Positions 11,736 to 23,700 of a stretch of 64,000 bases of DNA are shown in pieces. The stretch is from NCBI RefSeq assembly GCF_000003815.2, contig NC_049988.1, forward strand, positions 15,692,040 through 15,756,039, written 5' to 3'. Numbering within the stretch: position 1 is the stretch's first letter; the number at the start of each line of letters is the position of its first letter. The position numbers were made by a program, and so were the translations under genes. Origin of the DNA: Branchiostoma floridae. Taxonomy: Eukaryota > Chordata > Leptocardii > Amphioxiformes > Branchiostomatidae. The notes beneath the pieces were generated by a model that worked only from the letters and a program-made list of their open reading frames with translations, ran no database searches and was not told where the DNA came from.

Positions 11736-14700
11736 GTATGTCTTCATTCCTTGTTTTATCTTTCTGTAACTCCGTGAAGACGGAGGCATTGTTATCAGTA
11801 GGTGTAGTAGTAGTTTGAAGTAGTGGTAATTCATGACAGTTCATGCCACTTAGCACTAAGAGTTTTTTGGCGACGCCTGATGGGCGAGCCTAATAGTATA
11901 GTGTGTGACCGTTAGCAAAGAATTCTAAAAACTGTACAGGAATGTCAGGAATTTTTTTTCCGCGCATCATGCCGCGCATCATGCCGGACTGAACCATTAC
12001 CTCCACGGGTATGCTTTCCAGTCGCAGGGCACATATACGTGTGCACAGCAGTGTATTCTCGCGAGGCGATTTTCGATTGATCGCCGTGCAAAATTGAGAA
12101 AAGCCTAGGACTTCAGACGTACCAGAATTGTAGTATGTAGTATGGTGGTCATGGAAATGTAAACATTTGAAACAGGGGATAAAGGATGGTTGAAATATGT
12201 TCCTCGGAAAATGACCCGTGAGTCGTGGAAATCACTTCCGGGTTTTGCCGTGCATCATGCCGGACTGAACCATTACCTCCACGGGTATGCTTTCCAGTCG
12301 CAGGGCACTATACGTGTGGCGGTGTGCACAGCAGTGTATTCTCGCGAGGCGATTTTCGATTGATCGCCGTGCAAAATTGAGAAAAGCCTAGGACTTCAGA
12401 CGTACCAGAAATGTAGTATGTAGTAGGGTGGTCATAGAAATGTAAACATTTGAAACAGGGGATAAAGGATTGTTGAAATATGTTCCTCGGAAAATGACCC
12501 GTGAGTCGTGGAAATCACTTCCGGGTTCGTTCGTTTGGAGTTTGGAAAGTTTGGTGGCCTTCTTCACCCTTGATATCTTTGTTTCAAAAAATGCAAACTA
12601 ATGTTTGAAACAAGCATTGTTTGAGCTTAAACGATGTATAACATGTGGGGTTGTGAGATAGCGATGTGATAGTTAACTTCGCCATTAAAGAACGTTATAT
12701 TTTGGGTAGCGTTTGTATGTGTGTGTGTTTGTAGAAGACCACCATAACTCGAGAACGCCTGGGTGGATTGTATTGATATTCAGTATGTGGGTAGGTCTTG
12801 TTGAGACCTCAAAACGATTAGATTTTGGGTCCCCTAGCGGCCTGTTAAACGGTACTGCAGCGGAACTTCCTGGTTTGATATCTCGAGTTCTGGACATGCT
12901 GCGGCTATGAATTTTAAGTGGTAGACAGCTCTTGATGCCGTGAGTAAGTGGTATAGGTTTGGGCCCCCTAGCGTCTAAACATGCTCAGTTCAATTATAGG
13001 ACCATTGCAACATGTGACCTTTGTAACTTAAAAAGAGAATATTGATAGATATATATTATGCAAAATAAAGACCTAATTTTCATAATTAATGAGAAAATGC
13101 TTTCATGTCATTGTGGTAAATGGCGGGAATGTCATACTTGTAGCATTTAGAAGTTATGTACAGGTGAACATCGTTGAACATTAATTATGCAAATGAGGTC
13201 CTTATTTGCATAAATTATCAGAAAAAGCGACAAAATCCTTCTTTCTTAACATATATTGCGCACGTCTGTTTGGTGAAGGAGATGATCAAGCTATATAATT
13301 TATGGAAATGAGAGCTTTATTTGCATAATTAATGACGAAGGTATGGGGTCGTGGAACTCTAGTTCAACATGTGTGACTTGCTCTAAGTGGTGCGCCGCAT
13401 CCGGACCATGAAAAACGGCCGTATCTAGAGGCGTACGTGCGCGTATGACTCTACATCAGTTATCAATTCATAGCCGCGTAATAGGGCACTCAGTCAAACA
13501 TATAGCATATGTAATTTAAAAATAGAGAAATATAGATAGACATAAAATAATACAAATTGTTATCTAATTTGCATAATCATTGAGAAATTGTTATAATATC
13601 AAAGTGATTGATGATGATAATTTCATTCTTGCAACATTTGGCAACTACGATATTTGAACGTTATTAGACATACATCAAGTAAATTAGGGTCTCATTTACA
13701 TAAATTATTAGAAAAGACTACAATAGCTTTCTTTGCTAAGACTTTGATATTTCTAGCATATTATCATTTAGCTAGAGAAGATGATCAACTGATATGATTT
13801 ATGTAAATGAGGGTCTGATTTGTAAAATTGATGAGAAGCATTTACATTATTAGTTTACCCTTCACTCACAAGAGAACCCCTTTTGACAGCAATGCTCTCT
13901 AAACATTAATCGCCAGGCGAATGGAATACGACTATTAAAACCCATTAATAACAACAATCCTTAATATTTATAAACAATAAAACCGTCGCCATGGCAATAA
14001 TTTTAATTGCCACACTTTTTGTGTATTTGTATGTTTTCGCAATTATACTTTTCCATGGCGATGCTAGTTAAGCCAAATAAGCAATCCAAATTGTTGCATT
14101 TTTATGTCATGCCGATCGCGTTTTGTCTGCAAAGTTCACCAAGACAGATACATATACAAATCTGTTTGCCCCCCTCCCCTTTGCAGCAAGGTGTCATCAC
14201 TAAAAACATCGACCTGGGCGGGTCAGGAGGAGGGGGCATCAAGGCCAATGGGCAGCGGTGGGGCCACGCCGAGTGTTTGGCAGACCCTATCACCTGCGGA
14301 GAGGTCGGAGGAGAGCTAGCAGGGAGGACAGGAGGAGGAGGAGGTAGTTCTGGAGGAGGAGGAGGAGGAAGTATCGGAGGAGGAACCAGTGGGAGCTTCG
14401 GAGGAGGAAGTTTCGGAGGAGGAGGAACAGGTGGGAGTTTCGGAGGAGGGAGTACCGGGGGTACTTTCGGAGGAGGCGGTTTCGGAGGAGGAAGTACCGG
14501 AGGAGGAGGTATAACCGGTGGAGGTTTTGGAGGAGGGAGTACAGGTGGTGGAGGTACAATCGGTGGAGGAGGTACAATCGGTGGAAGTTTTGGAGGAGGG
14601 AGTACCGGTGGTGGAGGTACAATCGGTGGAGGTACAATCGGTGGAAGTTTTGGAGGAGGGAGTACCGGTGGTGGAGGTACAATCGGTGGAGGAGGTACAA

Positions 14701-17700
14701 TCGGTGGAGGTGGTGGCTCGATCTCAAGAACTGAAATAAGTCGTACGTTTTGGACTTACGTTCATTGTAGAAGTTTTTGAAGTTAGAATGACTACATTGT
14801 CCCCTTTTTAAATTGTCATATTTCGTACATACTTAAACGCACTTTTTGTTACATCTTGCACATTGTTGTACATAGCCCGAGTCTTTGTTGTATTAGGTTG
14901 TATGTGAGAGTGCTTCAGTGGTCTCCCGCTAGATGTAGTAGATGCATGGCAATGGATGTTCTGCACAGATTACCAAAAACATGTTTTTCTTCTTCGCTTT
15001 CGTTCCGCGAATGTAAGATGACTAGATTGTTATTCCAAATGTAGGAGGATCATCATCATCGTCGTCATCATCATCATCGTCCTCGACGTCCATATCTGGC
15101 AGTTCATCTGGGGGAGGCTTCAAGTAAGTGATAACCGACGCCGATTTCGTATACATACATGTGTCCTTTGTATGATAGCGATATTCCTCATTCTATTTGA
15201 CTATGTGTTGAATAAATATCCCCACTTCAGATACTTAAATAGTAAAGAGAAATTTATATTCCTGATAGCTTTTGATAAACCAAATCTAACCAACCATACA
15301 GCTAACTACATTTATGCAATTACCAAGAAGCGAGAGGAAGTCGAATGTCCTATAATAGATTAGACGCATATCTGCATATATAAATGTGTATGATTGTTTT
15401 CCATTGTTACATATATATGATTGCTACCATGTGACCTGTACTTAGCCCAGTGTAGCATAAATGTGCAATAAAGGTCTTCATCCATTCTTTATGATATAAC
15501 AAACTTAATCATTGTCTCAAGGTTCATATCTTTTGATCAACACTTTTATGATCCACAAGTTTATGATTCATCTATGACTCCGGCTCAAGAACGCTTGTAT
15601 GAATCCAGCCTATATTTGGCTGTACATTTAGATCTTTTTGCCGCGCATTTGAACATATATTCTCAAGACTTAGAGATGGTTTTAATCTCTCCCTTTTGCT
15701 AGCTTCGGAGGAGGAGGAAGTTCCTTTGGAGGAGGAGGAGGGAGTTCCTTCGGCGGAGGAGGAAGCTCCTTTGGAGGAGGCGGCGGCGGCGGAGGAGGAG
15801 GAGGAGGGGGAGGAGGAGGTAGTTCCTTCGGAGGTGGAGGCAGTTCCTTCGGAGGTGGTGGAGGCAGTACCGGTGGAGGAGGCGGTAGTTCCGGGGGAGG
15901 CCTTTTCTTCGGAGGAGGAGGGACTGGAGGCAGCGGAGGCAGTGGCACTGGAGGTATTTTGCTGATCATGTATTTCTCATGAAAAAAATGAAATGTCTTC
16001 ATACCTTCATCAGACAAGATCATCAGGCTTCATCATTTACCCTAACGAGTGCGATGTGCATCTTCTTGTGTATAATTATCTGATTAAAATCTCAAGAACT
16101 ACTAACCGGTCAATCCGTACGCAGGTTCCGCGTCAGGTTCCAGTAGCAGCAGTTCATCTTCGTTCTCTGGTACGATTGGAGGAGAAGGCGGTTTGACTAG
16201 CGATGACTTCTTTACCAGGTCAGTGACAATTATGCCTGAGATTTGATGGTAAAATAAAAGTAAAGAAAATTAGGTACCACAGGCGTTGATGATTACGATT
16301 ATAATGTTAAAAAAGGAATTTCTCAAATAAAACACAGGGATCCATCGGCAAAATTCCCCTATCAGTATCACTAGAATTGGTCATGTTGTCAAAATGTTCA
16401 ACTTCATGTTCCGAAAGTAAGGCCTAGGGTAAGTAGAATTTTTTTCTTGTACATTGTTTTCCATGGGTTTCTGTAAACGACCTCAAGGAGCGAATCCCAA
16501 TAGTGCAGCATTGTGTGCAAATAATTATGCAGGAATTTCTTGTAATAAAGAAACCCACGTATATTGAAGAAAACTCTTTCTGTTTTTTTAGCCTTGATGA
16601 GTTTATGAATTCCGGAGGGAGTGGCAGCGGACGAAAGAAGCGCCAGATTGACGACGACACCTTAAGTAGAATCAACCGCATCTCTCCAAAGCAACTCAAG
16701 CTGGACATGAGAAAAGGTGACTAATTCTCTGTCGTGTTGAAAACATGTTCTGTATCTGTATGTCATATCTCAGTTACATGTACTTGTTAGATATACTGTT
16801 AACGTATACTTAGTATTATTGCTTTGTGTATAATAATAAAACTATAAAAGAATGTTTGTCTATGCAGGCAGTCGAGTAGCAACGTCGACATAGAAATGTC
16901 TGACTTTTTCTGTCATTCTGTCAAAATTCTGTCATTGTGTCCAAACTGTTACTCTTCTACGAAAAGATCTAAAAAAACCTACAGATTCAGGAAGCACTTG
17001 TTTAGCGATATATAGCTACCAGGCATATTAGATATCATAACCATACATTTTCCGGAGTTTGATTGATAGTTCGCACACTCAGTAAAAAAGCAAATCCGAC
17101 GGAATTAAAAACGTAAAAGCAGGTTCAAGATCAGATTATTACATGATTACATGACACTAATGAGTACCATCAAGTAAACTCAATCTTCCTTAGTCAAATT
17201 TTCATTTTTATCATTCTGCTTTTGCTTAATAATTAATTCTAAAAACAAATCAATTTTTTTATTTCACACCAACTCTCCAGGATCGACCTACAGTTTCACA
17301 ATGAACGTGTACCGCCCGAAGGACTACCCTGCCGACCTGTACTACCTTATGGACCTGTCAGACTCTATGAAGGACGATTTGGAAAACCTGCAGGGACTCG
17401 CTACGACGCTGAGTGAGTTCTCACACGCATTCTGGTTATAATCACAGCTTGTTCTACATGAGGATCTTGAATGTGCATCCATATGTCACAACAATTACAA
17501 ATTACTTATATGCAAAGGTGCACTTGCGTCAAGTTTGCGTCACTGCGGGGTTCATTCACCATGTTCACTGTGTCACTGTTTCGTTATTTTCTCCGATGTT
17601 TTATAATTTAGATATTGCGTGATACGTAAAAGTATGACTTAGAAGACGACAAAATACACAAAAAGTATGAAAATTCGTTCTTTATCTCTGTAATCCGTTG

Positions 17701-20700
17701 AGAACCTTTACATAAGTAATTTTTGTGACATATGGACAGCTAACACAGATTTACTTTGTGTCCAAATGTGGCAATACGGACATATACACTGTAAATACGA
17801 ACAGTGTGGAATTCCCTGACGTTCGTTCTTTATTCCGTTTCATTTTTCTAGCCACCGAGTTGAGGAAACTTACCAAAAACTTCAATGTTGGCTTCGGCGC
17901 TTTTGTGGACAAGACCGTGTCTCCCTACGTGGATACATCACCAGCAAAGTACGTATGCATCATACTCATGCCTATTTCATTTTGACTAGGCCCTCTTTCC
18001 ATTAGAGGTTGTGACCGCTAATGATCAGAGACGGAAGATATTACAGATTAGTCAATGAATTTCACAGATAAGAACAATTTTAGACGTTTTCGTGTCTTTT
18101 GGGTCGTTCTATTAGATCTTGTATGAGATTTTTCTAGATCAATGGTCAATCAACGGTCGCCGACTTATTGGAAAGGCCGTACCCTAGTTAGTCCAGGAGG
18201 AGATTCTAAGAAGAGGCCGAGGCCAAGAAAGTGAGAAACATAGCCCGCCCAGCACATACGTAATCAGCCTAGTATCATAAAATGATAGCTTGATCTCTTC
18301 CGATAATTCCTCGTTATTATGTTCTATGGTCCAGGTGGGGTATCATGGTCCAGGACTCTTTATGCAAATTTATGACAATTAGACAATTGTACCTCGAATT
18401 TGAATATGCTGTTCTCCTATCTTCCAGACTGAAGGAGCCCAGCCCCGGCGCCGCCCCTCCCTTCAGCTACATCAACGCCCTGTCGCTCACGGACGACGAG
18501 GACCTGTTCAATGACGAGATCGAGAAGATCAGGAGCTCCGGAAACCTGGACGCCGCGGAGGGAGGGTTCGACGGCATGCTACAGGCGCTGGTTTGCAGGG
18601 TGAGTAGTAAAGCCTCCACCGCGGGTTGCATATACCTTGGAGAAGCTCTGCTAATGCTTCTGTCACAATAGCGCAGGTGCCCGTAGGGATGTAACCTCGG
18701 CCAGACATTTTTGCCCGGTAGACCGCGTGGGTGCTCTCTCGGTGTTCTCGCGATTATGTCACGGCATGTGGCCTTGTCCCGGGTTGATTTTAACTCCCTG
18801 GTAGCCACAGGGCCATATAGAGCTCGAGGTCAGGCTCGAAAGAGCACACAAAAAATGGTATCCCAATGTCACTGCAGCCCCGGCCCGGCCTCGAAGCCAG
18901 AGATTTGTTGCGGTGGACTTGCCGAAATGATGAAAAAAAAAGCCCAAGAGCTGCCCGGCGTTGCCGCTTTTTCCAAAGCATTAGTCCGGACAAACAGCAC
19001 GATATGATGATATCATTTGTTGATGACGTGTATTCTTTTTCCACCAGGATAAGATCGGTTGGCGGGAAGCCTCGACCCACATCATCCTGTACGCCAGCGA
19101 CGCGCAGTTCCACTCGGCAGGGGACGGCAAGCTGGGCGGCATCGTGCAGAAGAACGACGAGAAGTGCCACCTGGACATCAAGGGGAAATACATGGAGGAG
19201 TTCGCAAACTCACAGGTATGTCTAACGCAACTTTTTATCTTCACTATGAAGGGTATGTTATTGGTTGCGTTTCCATCAAGGGGAAATACATGGAGAAGTT
19301 CGCCCACTCACAGGTCTGTCAATTGCAGCTTGTTACCCTCGCCAAGAATGTTTTTGGTTGCGTTTATTATACTACCCCGCCACACAATACAAAAGGTTAT
19401 CGACCTACAAGTCTGTCATGTGTGCACTAAATTATATTTTCGGTAGCAATACAATAGTTGTGCGGCTTATCAAAAGCTATAAAATCCGGACGTTTTCAAT
19501 GCACATGCTACTACACACACATATCATCTCACCTTCTTTCTTTTTCTTTCTTTCAGGATTACCCGTCAATCAGTCAGATTAGATCCCTCCTGGAAGCAAC
19601 CAACACTCTGCTCATCTTCGCCGTGGACAAAAAGTACCAGAGCGTCTACGAGGTATGCTGTTTCAAACGTAGGATACATGTAACCAGGCAGTAAGGTGGT
19701 AATGAGTTTACGTCCTGAAGTAGATGTATATATAATAACGAGAGTTCTTAGACCTCATACCCCCATGAAATAAAATTCTTTTCTTAAAATTCCTAGCTTT
19801 GATTATCATTTGTCATTAATTATGTAAATAAGGCTTCATCCATCCAAGATGAACTTCATTTTGAATACAAAGTGAAAGCACTGACTAATTTTTGATTAAC
19901 GATTGTATGACCAAACTTTGTCAAACGATACTGACAATTCTGTACCCAACAGAAGAGTTTAATCGTATCTAGCCAAGTGTGCCATAAGTAGAATGTATAC
20001 TATAGTAGCTTGGTTGTCAGGAAAATACCTTTTCACCTTTGTTCTTGCAGAGCTTGGCGAACAGCCAGTTCGCAGGCCTGGCCACCGCCGGTGTCCTGGA
20101 AGCGGACTCCAGTAACATCATCGCGCTTATCGAGCGATCCTACAACGTAAGTTGTTTCACAGGTGTATCTTAATCTATTTCTTATGTTGCAGGCGTTCAA
20201 GACATGCGGAATTTTTTATATCTTGAACGATGAATGCTGGAAAGTTATTACCAATATTGCATCGTATATGTACGATGCAATAGGAAAATATTACAAGTAG
20301 ACCCTTGAAATGTAGAATTGATAGACTCTTTTTTTTAACCTTTCAAACTAACTTTCAAACTAAATCTTACTGAATTTAGCTTTCTTACTGAAAATGGGCC
20401 AATAATACGCAATAAATGCAATTGTCATCGTCATTGTCATCAAAAGCCATGGATTGATCCTATACCTACCTTTTCGTCTATAGCAACTGCTGTCCCAGAT
20501 CGAGTTGAGTTTCGTGGACTTCCCCAGCGAGTACATGTCCTACACTGTCACTCCCAACTGTGGTAACGGACAGAGAGACGGAAAAAGATGTACCAACGTG
20601 CAAGTAGGGGACGAGGTAAGGCGGTCTTAACACCTTCTAATCGTAACGATGAAGTAAAAATTTGTATGTCTGCACTTTGTTGTCGCTATTGCAGTGGAAG

Positions 20701-23700
20701 TAAACTCAAATTAAATCAATGAAATCAAATCAAAACCAAATAAAATTGATGAATAACTGTTGACAAATATGGCAATCATCCGCCCAAACTCAATTGTCAC
20801 ACCTATCTACCATGTTCAACCATACTGCCTTGCATGTTTCTTTTCCAATAGCCTATATTACTTTTCTGATATCACCATCATCAAGTGAATTTGTGCCCTA
20901 CTGTTTGAAAATATCAATACATGTACAGAAAACATAATCTTCAAGCAGATCCTACGGTAGCATAAGATAGTATCAAAAGCTGGCAGAGGAGTGAAGCAGG
21001 CCAAGGAGTGTGTAACCGTAGACGACCTGTGCCCGTCTGACTTCCTTTGGCCGACTGTGCTCATTGGTCAGCTTTGATACTAACGTATGGCGCCGTAGGA
21101 TCTGCTTGGAGATTACAGAAAACAGGCAGTTCACATTGCCCGCTTATCGTCGCTTCTGATGTTTTCAGGTGACCTTTGACATAGAGCTGAAGATGGACGA
21201 CATCCCGTTAGACTCCGCACAACTGAACGCCGAACACGAGTTCAAGATCAAACCGGTCGGTTTCCACGAAGAGCTGGTGGCCAAGCTGCGGTACCTTGGG
21301 TCTTGTGACTGCGAAGCACAAGCAGTGAGTATCATGATAAGAAACTATCTTTGTAAATTATCGCAAGAAGGATAAGATTTAGTTTTCTTAGAAAGTAGAC
21401 CCACTCATGAAGTTGACAATGATGCATATAGATTACGAAGATAAGTTACTGCAAAGCATAATATGAAGGCTAATTACAGATAACAATGGTACAATAAATA
21501 GAAAAACAATGACAGTATGAATGACATAGTAATAGATAATATTCATCACCACTGCCATTTTGAAGCAAATGACTGAATGATCAAATGTTTTTTCAGGTTC
21601 CGACAAGTGGCAAATGTAACACCCATGGCACATTTGAGTGCGGAAAGTGTGTCTGTGACTCTGGATGGTAAGTAACTTGCCTTTTCTTACTGTGACGATT
21701 ATAAGTTCATCTTTTTACCTCAAGTGCGGTGGAAGCGCACCTTTATCCTCATGGATTAGCCTGATGACAAAACAGAACACTAAGAAGTCAAATATCGCTT
21801 GTTGACTCTTACAGGCTGGGGAACACGTGTACCTGCGACGCCTCCAACAACACCGTCGCCGCTAACAACGAGGCGTGCATCCAGCAGGGAAGCATCGACG
21901 TGTGCCAGCGGAGAGGAACGTGCCTGTGCGGGGAGTGCATCTGCGACAGGCCCGACAGATTCTCCGGAAAGTTCTGCGAGTGTGACAACCAGGCCTGCGA
22001 GCGCTTCAACGGGGCTATCTGCGGAGGTTCGTATGGGTATTCACGTACAGCGTATACTACTTAATAAAGTAGCAATATTAACGTTACAGTACCTTGAATT
22101 ATCCTATGTTAATTGGTTTAAATCTACGTCAAACTAGATCATACTCAACTTTTGCTTAGGCCCGGTTTACACGAGGGAAAAATGACTTGTCCTAAAAATG
22201 TCCTACGACGTTCGACGCGCGGCGCGTGTCCTAGGACACATTTTTGTCCGTGTAAAAACGAAAACGACCCGCTGTGGCGCGCCGCAGTGTGGGTTTTATT
22301 TTTATTCTAGCTTTTTCGAGGCGATATATTACAGTTTGGTGCAAGTGTTCTATTTTCTTTAGACGAATAAAAAGAAATTGAAAACACTGTGATCAGTTTT
22401 TGTAGTGTTCTACGTTCCTTCATACATACAGGAGAAAACCATTAGCTTTGTACTAGTTGTATCTCACCAGTATAGTAATCCCTTTGTCTCACGAGACGAT
22501 GCTATCGCTCTGTCATTGTTTTTCGACCTTACCAGTGATGTAAAGTAAAACAAAGCTACCCTGACAGCATTTGCGTGATAACATGATACCTTTTGTGTCT
22601 AATCGCCGCTTTCTTTAGATTCTAAGGTTACATTTCAACATGGATAGTTGTGTTTTACATGTAGACATATTAAGCATGTTTTGAACATTTTCTATGTCTA
22701 CCCAGGTCCAGCGTTTGGAACATGTGACTGTGGCACTTGCAAATGCAAAGAAGGCCGGGAGGGTAGCGCCTGCCAATGCCCGAGCGACCGATCCGTCTGC
22801 AAACCAAGCAACGCACCGGACGATGCCGTAAGTTAAACTTGTACTATGAAGTAAGAATAGACCCATTTAAGATTACACCACACTTGTATATAGCATTATG
22901 GGTTCGCCTCGACGATGTGAGAACAACTTCATCAAAATCATCTTGAGCTATCACGTTAGGTGAAAAACTTGAAAAAAATGCAAACAAAAACGTTTCACCC
23001 ATCGGAGGTAAACCTCTCTTGCCGGTGGTAATAACGAATGAAGACCTTTCTTGTACATTTTTGCCAAACTGGGCTAAGCACATCTCACGTGGTAACAAAG
23101 TATAACGTTACACAAACGTCTAATCTATTCTTGTACTTTCGTCTGGTTGTACTAAAGCTACACGCTAGGTGCCGCTGCAATGACGCGCATCCCTCTCGTC
23201 ACGGCTCATACCGGTGTAACGGTTATATAAATACACAATAAGTCGTGAATTGTGAAACGTATCCCCTAGCGATGTACTAACCTGATGAAACTTATCACGG
23301 ATGTTTTCCTTGTTCAGGACCTGTGTAACGGCCATGGTGAGTGCGCCTGTAACGAGGGGGAGGAGCAGCGCTCGTGCGTGTGCGAGGAAGGGTACAGCGG
23401 CAGGTTCTGCGAGGAATGTCAGGTACGGTCCATCGGGAATCTAATAATGATTTGAGTTTTATTTAGTTTCCTTTATCTTAATATTGCCAAGTATCATAGC
23501 ATTTGCATCATTCGTTAATTTTGTAGTATTATATAGAATGACAACATGTAGCACTGACAGCGAAAGCTTGCTGGTATGGCCACAAGTTACCTCAAATGAA
23601 ACCTGCATTCGACTCAAAAGTACGCAACTTCGAACATATATAGTTCGGGTTCTGTGAAAGAGATCCTTCATTTTGCATTTCTTATCACACATCTTAAGTG

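Noticed and set aside
14290-14727. Long minus-strand Leu/His/Arg-rich open frame
   Set aside because: It is the complement of the Gly-rich exon; the plus strand fits splice phases of the integrin gene.
15682-16023. Minus-strand Pro-rich open frame
   Set aside because: Antisense of the Gly-rich exon 15703..15953; PPP codons mirror GGA/GGC.
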